Source: Epiperipatus broadwayi (lineage: Eukaryota; Onychophora; Udeonychophora; Euonychophora; Peripatidae). Taken from it: a stretch of 64,000 nt of DNA. The notes beneath the pieces are model-generated. The model made no database searches and was not told where the DNA came from. It saw only the letters and a list, made by a program, of their open reading frames with translations. Made by a program: the position numbers and the translations under genes. Location of the stretch: NCBI GenBank assembly GCA_028023455.1, contig JAQFVV010012531.1, forward strand, positions 58,001-122,000, given 5' to 3'. Shown one piece after another: positions 38,825 to 52,040 of the stretch; within the stretch, counting starts at the first letter, position 1; each line of letters opens with the position of its first letter.

Positions 38825-39330
38825 TTGCTTTTATTGAAGTTGAAAAATCTGTTTGTTTGTGCATTTTTTAACTTGCTAGAACTCACTAGAAAGTGATATA
38901 AAGATGTTTTTTCTTTTAATTTTAACATTGATTTGATATGTAATATATGCAAGACTAATATAACTTGTTAAAATTTTGTACATTTGCTTAAAATGTCAAT
39001 GAAAGTGATAGAACATATTTTTTTAAATAGATGAACTTTTATTAATGGGAGGATCCAGAAATTAATTGTCAATTCCTGTTCTTTATAACAATGGATTGAC
39101 ATATTAATTTCTAAACACTCCATTCTTTTATATCAAGTTAAATCTAAAAACCTCAATTGTGGTTGAATTAAGTAAAGTTGCTTTACAATAACATTTTGGT
39201 AAGCATTATGTTTTTTAATAAAATAAAAAATTTCTAGTCAAAGTAAAAATATTAAACATTTTTCATTTAAAAGAATATTTTATATTTTTAATGACTTATA
39301 TATCCACATATTACTATGACTTCATATTAT
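38825..39330. repeat. Dispersed AT-rich repeat, second copy
   Basis: Matches 6795-7330 in order (attgaagttgaaaaat, ataacttgttaaaattttgt, atgaaagtga) and parts of 7550-7720. It starts just beside the hammerhead-like core. Confidence 0.55.
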
Positions 39331-39755
39331 TATTATTTTTGTTTATTCCATGTAGCAAAATAGCTGATGAATCAGTACAATAACATGTATCTGCCTCAGA
39401 GTGTACTCTTTCTCAAATCATATGAATGCATGTGAGATTTAAAATCATTATTTTTATATTTTTTTACTCCTCATATTTAAATTCTATTGGTTGAGAAGTT
39501 TTAATAACTATTTTGTCTTCCAATAGTCTTTTCCAAATGTTGAAAGAAGCTATTGGTTAAAACTTCTCAACCAATAAAATTTAAATATGAGGAGAAAGAA
39601 AAAGATAAAAATAACGTTTTTAAATCTCACATGCTTTCCTATGATTTGAGAAAGAGGATGCTCTGAGAAAGGTATATGTTATTGTATTGAAACATCAGTT
39701 ATTTAGCTATTTTACTACATGGAATATCCTGAAAATAAGAATAATATGAAGTCAT
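39316..39755. repeat. Foldback of 440 bp
   Basis: atgacttcatattatt at 39316 pairs with aataatatgaagtcat at 39755. Complementarity runs inward through ttccatgta, tatttaaatt and ggttgagaagtttt to an inner loop near 39535. Arms are roughly 85 percent complementary. No coding sequence. Confidence 0.85.
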
Positions 39756-39814
39756 CATTTATCCATGAAAATATTAGAAGTAACATATATTACTATGTAT
39801 ACATATTAAATGAT

Positions 39815-39857
39815 ATATATATATATATACAAGGGTATATATTTTAACTTATAGCAG

Positions 39858-39910
<53 letters not shown>
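39815..39910. repeat. TA microsatellite
   Basis: Several runs of ta dinucleotides. Confidence 0.95.
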
Positions 39911-39916
<6 letters not shown>

Positions 39917-40054
39917 CAATAGTTTTAGGTTTAAACCATGTGTTAGTTTTGATTAATTCCCAATGTTTCGACCAAATAGCATTGACCATTGTACAATATA
40001 CTTTTACATTTTCATTTACTGTGCCAATACTTAAAAAATAATAAAGATTAAATT

Positions 40055-40241
40055 CTTTTATTGACTGTGCACTAATGAAAAAATAATAATTGGTTTTTCA
40101 AGCACAATTGGGATTTTTAGATTTAACTTGAAATAAAATCAAGGGAGATTCAGAAATCCCCATGGTTTTATTTCAAGTTAAATTTAAAAACCCCAATTGT
40201 ACTTGAAGAAATAATTATTTTTAGTGTACAATCAATAAAAG
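40055..40241. repeat. Foldback of 187 bp
   Basis: cttttattgactgtgcacta at 40055 pairs with the segment ending tacaatcaataaaag at 40241; inner arms contain tttaacttgaaataaaa and its complement. It lies 200 bp upstream of exon D. A related single arm occurs at about 39130-39170. Confidence 0.8.
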
Positions 40242-40445
40242 CATTTAATATAAAAAAATTATCTCTACTATTTAATTATTTATTATTTTAAAAAGCAATA
40301 TTCAAAGTCTCTTTAAAAATGTAATTAATACTGCTGGAAAAATATAACTTTTTTATTTTGTAGGGGGAGGTGCCTATTTTCATATATAAGAGAGACTTTC
40401 ATAACAAACATTCTGATATGTATATTCATTTTCTTATATTTTTAG

Positions 40446-40573
40446 TAATTCCTGGAAAAATAGTGTGTAATTCTTTGCCAGTATTGAATCCGGGTTTTGG
40501 AGAAGCTTTTGATACTGCAGAAGATGCTGCTGAGCAGTTTGACACAAATTTTGATGTACATCTGCAATATAAG
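40446..40573 (+). CDS. DCST-like exon D (IPGK block)
   Basis: Acceptor cttatatttttag, donor gtatcc. The first two bases complete a Leu codon from exon C (T|TA). The exon then reads IPGKIVCNSLPVLNPGFGEA and ends DTNFDVHLQYK in phase 0, 42 full codons. DCST proteins have an IPxxI segment just after the last cysteine of the cluster, then an amphipathic stretch ending in an f.vs...Y-like motif, which matches. It continues directly into exon E without loss of frame. An open reading to 40627 runs past the donor but is intron read-through. Confidence 0.75.
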
Positions 40574-41386
40574 GTATCCTCATCTGTTTATTATTTGAAT
40601 GTTGATAATATTGTCTTGGAGTTATGATTATACTTTAACATAGTTAGACAATTACTATAATTCATTAAAATAATTATAACAATATCAACATTTAGAAGTG
40701 AAATATTTAATTTAGGAGAGAAATATTTAAATAAAATGTAATCATCACAAACAATGCTTAAAATAAACCAATAGAATATCACTTATTAAGGCAACACTCA
40801 AATAATAATTGGAAATCTCATAATGCCTTGACAACAGGATGACAATCTGTTGGTTTATTTATTTTAAGCATTGACAATATCAGTATCTTACATATGATAA
40901 GCAAATAGCTATCTGCTCCTATAGAGAGGTAGGAATTAGATACATTTGTATAGGAATAGATAAATGTATAAACACATATTTACAAAAACTTTACAATAGG
41001 CTGATAAACTCAGCTTACATCTATCTAGTAACATTATAAGATCAGGAATCACTGGTCCTTCTTGTTTTCATATCACTCCTCCATAACTTTCTGTTTGGGG
41101 AATCTTTCATTTCCTTCTTATACTTTGATTGCCTGCCCATTGCATGTTTGTGTATTTGCTTTTCTTGTAAATTAATCTGATGTTTATATTGTGTCATTAT
41201 ATAATAAATATATGCATATACTTATTGTAGCTGACAGAATTATACAACCCACATAAAAATCACCCAAGATTAATCCACATGTGCATTCCACAATTTGACA
41301 TCACAGACTAATATTTTTTTACAGCCTGCTAAAGTCAGGGAGAAAAAAACAAACTCTTAACAATTTTACTAATTTAGATTATTATT

Positions 41387-41818
41387 ATCATTGGTTGTTT
41401 TTGAATGGATTCCAATCTACTACATAGACATCAATCCACTCACATCTCTCATTATTGCTGTTCTAAGATTAAATGAACCTGACAAATGAGTGTAATATAA
41501 TATCATAAATGAAGAATGATCTATCTAATTGACTGATTGCTCAATTTCAGATTATGATATTAGCAATTAAACAATAAAATAATTATAAAATACAGGAAAT
41601 CACATCTGTACTACAAAAGTTGACACATAAGTGCAAATACATGTGTAAATCATATGCCTATGGTAGGAATTAAACTTTTACCACATACTACTAATTAGAG
41701 CATTTGGTACTACATATTAGTGACCAGAAAGCACAAACATATCACTACATGACCTGTATGAAAATAAAATAAATAATATATGATAGCAATTGTTCATCTA
41801 CTTCACATCACTGTTTAA
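41387..41818 (+). repeat. Diverged direct repeat, copy 1
   Basis: About 430 bp matching 42565-42992 at roughly 80 percent (gtttttgaatgg, aacaataaaataatt, cacaaacatatcactaca, cacatcactgttta). No coding frame. Either an old local duplication or two copies of one unnamed element. Confidence 0.8.
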
Positions 41819-42564
41819 CTGTTTCAAAAATGTATGCTATGCTAGCACTATCCTATTTGATATTTTAGGTGACATGATGGCAATGAAATTGCTACTTTTC
41901 TGTCATTTTAAAGCATTGTATATGTTAAATTATAATGTGTGATAGACTGTAGTTATTCTTTCTAAGATATTAATTTTAAAAAAATTCCAAGAGATGCAGC
42001 AGTATACAGTGATTGACAGTACACTCTATCGCTCTGACAAAGCTATGAAGAAGGTGCCAATTTGTGATTAGCTGATGCTTTAGATTCATTTTCCCTATGG
42101 GTAAATGCCACACAATGTGATTTTCAGTAATGATTATGACACAATATTTCTGTAAAAGACTTATTATCAATCTAAAAACTATGTCACTAGAAGTATTTGT
42201 CTTTGAACACATTTTATTTTTTAAAAAACAGCTTCTAGAAATTATACAAATGTACATTATGAAAACCAGAAATTACCACAGAAACTCATTAAAGGCTAAA
42301 AAGAAAATCATTTTTGTAAAAACTGTAAGTGAAATATTTTAATAACAATTAATAATATTTTAACTTTTTAGAATTTTTTTGTTTCTTTGATGATAACTAA
42401 TTCTAAATATATCATTTTGTAATAACATAAAATTATAATATTTAATATTGTATTCTTATAATTTTTTGAATAGATACCATGAAGCAAGATCTTTAGTAAG
42501 ATATTTGGTAGCTTAAATGTTTTAAGACAATTGATATTTGATAAATGCTGATATAGGATATTAT

Positions 42565-42992
42565 AATCATTGTTTGTTTTTGAATGGGTCCCAATCTACT
42601 GCATAAACATCTAACCTCTTGATCCTCTCATTATCATTGTTCTAAGACTAAACAAACCTGCCAAATGAGGATAATACAATATCATAAATGATAAATGATT
42701 TAATTATGATTAATTAATTGTGTGCTTAATTTCATTTTATAATATTAGCAAGTAATTAAACAATAAAATAATTGTAAAATATAGGAAATCATGTCTGAAC
42801 TAGTTGATACAAAAGAGCAAAACCATGTGTAAATTATATGCATACAGTAAGAATTAAACTTCTCCCATGTACTACTTTTTATATTGCATATTAGTGATCA
42901 GCAGTCACAAACATATCACTACACAACATCTATGGAAGTAAAATAAATAATATATGATAGGAATTATTCTCTATTGCACATCACTGTTTAAA
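42565..42992 (+). repeat. Diverged direct repeat, copy 2
   Basis: See copy 1 at 41387-41818; spacing between copies is about 1178 bp. Confidence 0.8.
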
Positions 42993-45900
42993 CAAATAAT
43001 TAAAATGGCCAGCAGTCACAAGTGGTTTTACAACCATTTTGCTAATCCATTACATAATAATCAGTTTTAGATGTAACTGGCATAACTTGAATTTATGTAT
43101 TGACAGCCATTCATTTTTATCAATAATATTACCTCAAAACTAAAGTACAATTAACTCAATCTGAAACTTATTAGATGCAATCTTAATCTATTCTGTCTAT
43201 GCAGCTTGATTGAACTCCATTTATAATTTAAAATTTTATCACTTTAACTTATTATTTATATTTAAAATAAAGTGGAAATAACTGATTTAATTAATATATA
43301 ATTTTAATAGCATGACGAGAGATCACCAAACTATGCTTTAACAGAGTATTATAAAATTATTACTTTAAAATAATTGCTGATTAACTTACAACTTACTAAA
43401 AAAAATAACATAGTAATGTCTTCCCATACATGCTCATAAACAGATTTAAACTATTAATTATTCATTGATATTTTACTAGATTGGAGATAATTTATGGTTA
43501 ATTAGAAATCTTTTAAAGTTAGTACCTCTTGTTACAGTATAAAAGTTCACATTCAGTCCTTTAAGTATTGGTTTATTTTTGCAGAATTTTTTATTAAACC
43601 ATAGCTAAGTTGATGGTAGATTTAAGTCACAATTTCAAATGCATTTAGAATGTTTATATTTCAGTTTAGTCTTGGCTTGGTGGCTAGTTTTTCCTGTAGG
43701 ATTGGACATCAGATTTATAGGGGACACACATTGGAATCTTCACATGTAGATGGCCTCTTCTTCAGGACTCAGTGGTAGGTTTTTCCAGCTTGACAGAGTG
43801 AAGCAGATAATGCCTTCTTTACTCTTGCATTGCAAATCTGAAAAAACAGCAGAATAATGATAATCCTCTTAGTAACAGCAGATGAATAATAATGGAAGCA
43901 GAATAACAACTGAAAAATAATGGCAAAAGAATCTACTGAATAAATTGTAAGCACTATTTATATTCACTGGAGTTAGTTATCAGTAAATACAAATCCATTG
44001 CTCAACTTTTGGATTCGGTGACCTATTGGTTGTAGATAACTCCAAAGAATTTGCTGTTATCTGCTGTTTATTTACTCATTATCATATTTGCAAGTTCTTA
44101 TTTTTGAGCAGGAATAACAGCCTTTTTACTTAAATCATGTCATTTATTTTTCCTGATTTAATTTATCGATCTGTTTATAAGCATTTTAGTTACTTTTTCC
44201 TAAAATGTCATTTCTCCTCTCAATTATTGTTAAAAGAAAATACATTTTGCTTTTAACCTGTGTTTTAAACAAAATTTAAAATTAATTAGCTTTTATAACT
44301 TTTTAAAAGTTATTTTATTTTACTTGATTTAACAAAATAACTTTATAATTACTTCACTGTATACATTTATCTATGTGTATAAAATATCTATAAAATTTTT
44401 ACTTATTAAAATTATTTAAAAACCTTTAAATGTAAAACTTTATGATTTTTAATTTACAGACATGAAATATATATATATATAGCTTTAATATCTATTCACT
44501 ATTTGTGATGTAACAGAAATGATTTCATTTTCTGTATGATGTTAATGCCATTGTACTGTCTTGATCAGAATACCTGAAAATAAAAAATGATTACATCATT
44601 ATTCAACTGTCTTTAGCAAGTGAATATAATATCACTTCAGTCTACTTTTTGTGTTCATATTAAGACAGCAAATATGGACAATGACATTTGCTAGTTTCAA
44701 CATTGATTCATAGAATTATTTTAACAGCCAGAGTCATTTTAACCTTAAGTAATCTTTCTAAAGTCGAATCTTGAAATATTCATTCCAATTAAACAATGAT
44801 ATTTTTTATTAAAAATCTCTGATACACTTCTGCTGCATCCTTGATTTGTAGTTTGAATCCGTTGCTGGATAAATTTGGAAATTTTGTCAAGTTTCAAACA
44901 GACTAATAATTTTTGTCATGTAGTAATCCTATAACCAACCTAGCCATCTATTAAATATTTATTGATGAATGAATTATCTTATTATTCTTGGCTAGATATA
45001 AATGAGGAGGGGGGGATCATTAAAACACTTTGGTAAATGATGTCTTTTCCTTCTTTATTCCTGTATGACAAAAATCTGTGTTGAAAATATATAAGCCCTG
45101 CAGATTGTTATTTAAAGGTCATGCTGCTTTCTACCTATATTGATAATATAATAAAACCCAAGTTATAAATAACGCACTATCTGTAAAGAAAGTGTGACCT
45201 ATCTAGATATAATTTTGAGCTCATTATGACTAATGACAAAATAGTGAACCTTAAAATGATGACTCTTAACTTTTCAATAACTGACTGAAATAAAAACTTC
45301 ATCACTTTCATTTGTGAAGGTGTAGATGTATATTAAATTGAATTTATAATCATTAGTCTTTTTCAGCCAGAGCTTATTTTAAACAATAATCTTTTTATTA
45401 GTACACAAATCATATTAAATCTTTGTTTTATTAGTTATAAATTAGTATTTTTCCTTTAACCCAAATATATACCTTAAACCCTATTATAATACATCTATTA
45501 ACCTTTATAAATCTGAATAATAGTTGTAATGATTTTATCCTATCACATCATACAATTCATACACATATTCTTATATTTTTATACATTATTTCTACTACTA
45601 CATTTAGTTCAAACATACAAATGTATATATCAGGAAAATTATGCAAATGTTTTCTAGTATTCAATTAATTAAAACAGATCTGACCAATTAGATTACCCAT
45701 ACAAATCCTTTCCAATTACAATACATCAGTCTGTATATTTATATAAATGAGTTTTTATAATAAGGGTTGAATGATTAAATTTATCTAATAAGATTAGTCA
45801 AAATGTGTATTCCATAGAAGATGTTTATATATTTTTCCAATGATAACATGGTTAAAATAAATGCAGTGATATAAATAACTTATAGGATATAAGATTATCT

Positions 45901-46160
45901 GCATAAATGATATGAGATCGTTAGGTAAAACTAAATATAAAATATAAAATAATTAAAACTGTTATGCTGAGAGAATTATTTATAAAAGTTGATAAATTAT
46001 GTATGGCTTTTAATATTTTAAGTGTATTTTCTTGACTCACTGGATTAAATTAGTCTTTTTTTACGATTTTCCTCTTATCCTTATTTTATTTTTTACAAAT
46101 TTTGTTGACAACATAAATCCAAAAAAATGAAAATCATCTAAAACGAAACATCAACTTTGC
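42993..46160. other. AT-rich intron sequence
   Basis: No exon recognised. A degraded PLE-tail-like motif on the - strand at about 43745-43790 (CCTGAAGAAGAGGCC, then TGTGAAGA) is the only notable item. Confidence 0.45.
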
Positions 46161-46164
46161 AAAT

Positions 46165-46190
46165 CAATAATAATGATGATGATGATGATG

Positions 46191-46221
<31 letters not shown>

Positions 46222-46229
46222 TAATGTTG

Positions 46230-46261
<32 letters not shown>

Positions 46262-46610
46262 AGTGGTGGTAGGAGGAGGGGGGAATTGCAGAAGTAGTAG
46301 CAGCAGCAGTAGAGTAGCAACAGTGACAGTGATAGTAGTAGGAGTCACAGCAGTAGTAGAAAGAGTGGCATTAGCCAAAGTAGTAATAGAGGTAAAGTGG
46401 GAGTAGTGATAGTAGTAGTAGTGGTGGTAGTGCCAGCAGTGGAGACAATAGTGAAGGCAGCAGAGGTGGCAGCAATGGACACAGGAGTGGTGGAGGTGGA
46501 GGCAACAGCAGTGGCTGAGGCAATGGTGGCAAAGGTGGTGGTAGTAGTGGCAGTGGAGGTCATGGTGGTAAGAGTAACAACAATAAGAATAATAGATAAT
46601 AATAATGTTC
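46165..46610. repeat. Compound trinucleotide repeat array
   Basis: ATG, then ATA/AAT, then GTG/GTA/GCA-type trinucleotides follow each other for about 450 bases. It is open in several frames on both strands (poly-Ile, Val-rich, Thr-rich, Leu-rich), which is expected of a period-3 repeat. The GC content is far above the flanks. Confidence 0.9.
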
Positions 46611-46639
46611 ATGTTGATAATAAAAAAATGAAATAAATA

Positions 46640-49600
46640 TTCAAAATCATTGACTTCATTTTAGCCTTCACATTAAAAAATAAATTTAACAAAAAAAAAT
46701 TACTCTCTGAAGAATGCAAAACTTTTTAAAAGTATATTAAAATTCAAGTTTTAATTATAAAAAAAAAACACAATAAAAAATAAAATATATAAAAGTTTAT
46801 AACTGTTGGTGAATTTGATTTTTAATAAAGTTTATTCCATATCTAGAATTAAAGAAAATGTATCAGTTTTAAACTAATGAAAAATAATTTAAGACATTCA
46901 TTTTTTAATTGAAAGATCACTACTTGAAATAGACTTTCACTAATAAATAAAACATTCATCAATTAAACTTATAAAATTTGCATTCATAAATAAACAGCCC
47001 ATGTTAAAGTATTAGGAAGAATTAGGATGATTAAACCAATTAATATTCTGGTCAAAATGCAGACTAGAAATCATTTATCTATTCTTTTCAATATATATAT
47101 ATATTTACTTCTCCCTCTTATATTTCAAACTATGTAGTTGATTAGGCATTAAAAAAATATTCTGAATATTACCAGATTTTATTTTAATCTGCTAGTTTTT
47201 CTCAGTTGACCCATTCTACACTCGTTTATTATGTTCATTATGCAAATTTACTTTACACATGATATAATTTTATCAAAGAATTTATTCATCATAATGACTG
47301 TTTAATAAATACATAAATTATCATGAATTATTGTTAAATTTACTGAACTTTAAATACAACTCTAATTTTTGATAAAGCTCTTATTTAGTTATTAAAATCT
47401 GTTACCAATGTATGAAAATCTTTATTTTAAAATTTTGCCACCTTCTCCTTCTATGCATGTGTCCCAATTTCATTGGCTCGACTGATGAGTCTTGATTGGT
47501 CAAAAAGTATCATTAGCATAATATTTTTTAATCACATGTATAGAACAGTCATCCCATAAAACATAAAAATATAGGCTTTGAAGGAAAAAAGATAAATAAT
47601 TTTATAAAATAAAGATTTCTCATCCCTTGAATAATGAGTATTGTAAATAGATTTGAACTTCAATCAAAAATAAAATTTATATCAGATTAAATACAATGAA
47701 ATAATTTCTAACCTAATAAATAATGATTATATATTATGAATGTATTTATTGGAGGTTGCTTCTTGTAAATTAACACTTGTAAAAAATTTATTTAAAATTT
47801 TTGTCAGATTTAACCCAGACAAAAATAGAAAGTATTTATCTATTTTTTACCTATTTATAATGTTTTGATAATAAATTGTTGAAATATGTATTGATTTAAA
47901 TTTATACATGAGGACAGTGGCTTATATAATTTACATATAAGGGTCAGATAGCTATTGGTATTTTAAGTTTATATATATATATATGCACTATGGATATAAT
48001 ACATATAGAATAGTTTGTTTGAAACATTGTAAATATAATTATTTATTAATCCACCTAAAACAGTTTATTTTAGCCGATTTGTTTAATTTAATTCATAGTT
48101 TTAATTTCATTACTTTATCTATCATTGCTTGCACTTTTAGTCTATTTAAAAACTTAGACATGGGTAAAAAGTGGATATCATTTTCTACCTATTGTTACCA
48201 TGACAATAAATTGCTGAAGTATTTTTAGTTCAACCATAAGATTAATGTTGTGGGGATTTCATTTAAGTACAATAAGATTTGTTTCATGTACACTGTGTAA
48301 AAATTGTAAAAATGATTATTTATAATCAACATGCAAACAGTTTATTTAAACTGCAGTTTTTATTTTAATCTGTTATCTTTTCTTGTTTGTTATGATTATT
48401 TAAAAATTTAGACAATACTTATTGGTTAATTGTAAGTATGAGTTTGTGGTGACCTAATTTATATATATATGATTTTGTACATAACTAGATAGGCCACAAA
48501 TATAAATCACATAATAGTCCAAATTTATCTACACTATAAACTTTCAATCTATTACTGAGATTTTTAAATATCTAAAAATTTAAACAAATCCCACTAAACA
48601 GACAAATATAACCTATTTTTGGAAATAGATTAATAATAATCATTTTTAAAACTTTAAAACCCGACTGCTATTCATTATTATTTACATTTAAAAACCTAAC
48701 TTTGCACAAAATCATTTGATTCAAAAATGTAAATCACCTGAAGTGAGTTTATTTAAACTTCTAGGAATTTAAAATTTTCAATAACAAATTGAGATTTGTG
48801 GATATTAACAACTATGTAACTGTTATAGAGATTATCAATATTTTTATCTCTAACAGAAAACAATAGTCATAAACTAGTTGAAGTTAAGTTGTTTTGTCAA
48901 TAAATGAAGACTAAATTATTTATCAGAATATGAGGTGACTTCTATTTGATATCAATCTTTCAGCTGATTTGATAAAATTGTCAAAGGTCATCAGATTTGG
49001 TGTGATAAGAAATAATTTATTTACATACAAGAAATCAGATTAGTATATCTAATAACCTTATTTGTATTATGATCTAACAGTGGTAATACTGCCTAAAATA
49101 GAGTTATGATGACAATTAGAAATTTATTCTTCTATAAAGGTCTTATTGGCATCAAATTTTTTTATATTTTCTCAATTATAACATTTTTCAAAACTCACGT
49201 AGGATTTAATATTTCTGTAGTGTAATTTTCATTACACCACTCTCAAGTAAGGTAGGGACTTGTTTCTATCCACTTGTACCATCTCGTGAAGAGATGTAAT
49301 CATAAATATATGACCAAAAACATATGAAAAAGATCTTTCTTTTGACCAATTTTTAAATTATGTGGATCAGATATAGAAACGTTTTTATATATTATTTGAC
49401 TACTATCTATTTTTCAAAACTTTTTAATCAAATTTAATTCTTTCTATTAATTTGTTAAACAAAAATATGGCATTATCCTTTTAATTGTTGACTTAAAAAA
49501 CCAATAAGTGTGTTTTATCACTTAAGATTTACATGGCTTTGAAGATATAGAGCAATTTGCAAAACAAACTCAGTTGCATAGTTTAACAGTTCCATAAGAA

Positions 49601-50715
49601 TTGGTAGAATCAGCATCTATAAAGATATCTGCCAAAAAAAATTTATGATTTATAAATTGATCATTATAATCTAAATGAAATGCCACACACAATTATCAAT
49701 TAAGACGCAATTCTTATATGATAGAATTATATAATTGCATTAAGCGATATCCAAAAAAATAATAATTCTCTGATAAAATACATCAATAATTTTAGTCTAT
49801 CATATATATCTTATTATATTTTGGTCTGAATTTTGCAATGAAATAGCTTTCATTTGTTGATTTGAATAAATTCGTTTTGAAAATAAATATATTGTAACTT
49901 TTACCTAGACAAAACAAAGAATACAAATTCTTATTGAATCTTTGAAACATTGACTTGATTAATTATGTATTTGTAATTATTTGCCCTCTAAACAGAAATT
50001 TTTATGTATATTTATAAATATTTTTCTATTGACATTTAAATTGAAGAATGAGGTTTAACCATAAAATAGTTAATGAAATGAGACTTCTAAAACCCCTAGC
50101 TTCTGGTTATCCAGTTTTATTTCAACTTTTTAATTATGTAATGGATTTAAAAAATTATTTCTTTTGTTTGTGATATTTTAATAAAACTCCAAGAGGTAAT
50201 GAGTTAGATATATTTTAAGATCTTGTAATAGATTTTAGCTTTATCTTGAAAAGGATACTTCCTGCATACCAAATTACATTTTTTTTTTGTTTTATTTATT
50301 TATTATTCTACTCTAAATTTTTGTAAATATTTTTATTTAGTTTATCAGTTATCTACTTTTATTTACTTTATGTCTTCAACTCTGCCTAATATGGTCACAA
50401 TTAGATTTTTTAAACACATATTCAATTCTTCTTCCATTTCACAATTTTCTTTATAAGTACTCCTTTTTCAATTTTTTTTTTTTGTATATATTACAGCTAT
50501 AATATATGCTGTATTAACATACACTACTTCAATTATATACTATCCAAAATATGTATAGAAATAAACAAAAATGTAAAGAAACAAAAAAACATTAAAATTC
50601 ATTAATTTAATAGATTTTATAATCAGACAGTAGCTATTTTTTCTTAATTTTATGCATACAGAAAAGTATCTGTTATATATATTAAATAGAAGATTTTCAT
50701 GAGCTACAGAAATAA
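46640..50715. other. AT-rich intron sequence
   Basis: About 4 kb with no exon, RNA gene or element that I can support. Confidence 0.5.
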
Positions 50716-50773
50716 ACGAAATATTATCCGGGTACATCCATTTATAATTTATTGAAATATATATAAACTAATA

Positions 50774-50800
50774 TTTTGACCAGGTTACACTGGTCATTGA
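50774..50800 (-). ncRNA. PLE tail hairpin (left arm)
   Basis: - strand: TGACCAG, loop, CTGGTCAAAAT. A six-base stem with AAAA in place of GAAA. The right-arm partner at 51485-51514 reads TTGATGACCAG...GAGTCAAAAC. Confidence 0.3.
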
Positions 50801-50874
50801 CTTGATAATAAATATTCTAAAATAATTGTAGAGGCGCTGTAAACACTAATGTATTACAATAATAAACGTTCTAT

Positions 50875-51095
50875 TCATACAAAATAGAATAATGGTTTCA
50901 AGAATATATTTAGATTAATGAGTTTTTTTAAAATAAATCCAAATAGAATGTAATTTCCTGTATCATCATGTTTGTTTATACAATTTGGCCTTTTAAAGAT
51001 CTCAATAGCTTCTCTGATCTGACATTGTTGAAAAGTGTCAAATATGGATAATATTCTCATATTAGAAAAATCAATACATGACTTATATCTGTAGA
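50875..51095 (-). pseudogene. PLE endonuclease C-terminus (left arm)
   Basis: Mirror copy of the right-arm fragment; open from 51060 to 50875 with REAIEIFKRPNCINKHDD. It has indels relative to the right arm. Confidence 0.75.
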
Positions 51096-51160
51096 TTGAA
51101 AGATAGTAATGATGATAATGAGAGTTATTAACTGCATTAATATGTTGATATCTTTTACCA

Positions 51161-51376
51161 TTGATGCTAGAAAAGATAGCTCTTCATGTTACAGATACAA
51201 GTCATAGATTTGATTTTTCTAATATGAGAATGTTATCCAGATGTGACACTCTCCAACAATGTCATATCATAAAAGCCATTGAACTCATTAAAAGACTAAA
51301 TTGTATCAACAAACATAATGATACATGTAAATTACCTACTATTTGGAATTTTTTCAAAAAAAACTCATTAATCTAA
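51161..51376 (+). pseudogene. PLE endonuclease C-terminus (right arm)
   Basis: ALHVTDTSHRFDFSNMRML, then CDTLQQCHIIKAIELIKRLN resemble the H...tgH.idw.n..il......r..rEAieI segment that ends PLE GIY-YIG endonucleases. The left arm (51060-50875, - strand) has the matching RILSIFDTFQQCQIREAIEI. Only the last part of the protein remains in either arm. Confidence 0.75.
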
Positions 51377-51484
51377 ATAATTTTTTATTATTGTTATTTC
51401 TATTTTCTATTAATAGAACTTTCATCAATGTTATACATCAATATTGCCAGTGTCTCTGCAATTATTTTACAATATTTATTATTC

Positions 51485-51514
51485 AGTTGATGACCAGAAT
51501 GATTGAGTCAAAAC
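51485..51514 (+). ncRNA. PLE tail hairpin (right arm)
   Basis: TTGATGA followed by a short gac/gtc-closed loop and AAAAC. Hammerhead-like in order but the GAAA box has lost its G. Confidence 0.3.
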
Positions 51515-51969
51515 ATTAGTTTATATATATTTTTCAATAAATTATACATTGATGTACCCAGATAATATTTCATTTATATATATATTATATTAATATCATA
51601 GAGGGTAAAACAAATTAAATAGACTGATTATAGTTTTGAAGCATAAGCATCAAAATCATGGTTATCACTAATTTTGAAATATATCATTAAAGATTTAAAA
51701 GACTCATTTTTGCTAATTTGAATATTATTGGCTTTTTGATTTATTATGTATCCATTTTGTGTAATAAACCACACCTCTTTGAACACTTAGTATTTGTCTG
51801 AAGGTTTGTAATAATGGTATATTATAAAGTGTGATATATTGGACTATTTCTATCATTTATGAGTGAATGTTGAATGTATAGAAAATTATAAACTTTAGTT
51901 AAACTTTCCAAATACAAACAATGTGTTAGTAATAACACACAAATAGATAATGCAGCTTAGTAATTACAC

Positions 51970-52008
51970 AATGTTTCGATAGTATTATTCTCCACTCTTC
52001 TTCAGGTG
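51970..52008 (-). ncRNA. PLE tail motif, hammerhead-like, left arm
   Basis: - strand: CCTGAAGA, a 20-base insert, then CGAAACATTG. CTGAAGA and GAAA fit the hammerhead core boxes exactly, but stem II pairs poorly here. It lies about 35-40 bp downstream of the tRNA-like module. Confidence 0.4.
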
Positions 52009-52040
52009 TTGCTGGCCTTTATGCACAGTGACAATATTTG

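Larger units (their letters stand above)
50716..51573. repeat. Head-to-head PLE pair, short arms
   Basis: Left arm 50716-51095 is the reverse complement of right arm about 51190-51573; the outer ends share aaatattatc.gggtacatc. Each arm holds the C-terminus of a PLE endonuclease reading outward, then a tail hairpin. The centre 51096-51189 is unpaired. Arms are more diverged than in the 21-23 kb palindrome. Confidence 0.85.

Noticed and set aside
46138-46636. Five overlapping Ile-, Val-, Thr- or Leu-rich frames on both strands
   Set aside because: Any period-3 repeat without stop triplets gives such frames; no domain is present.
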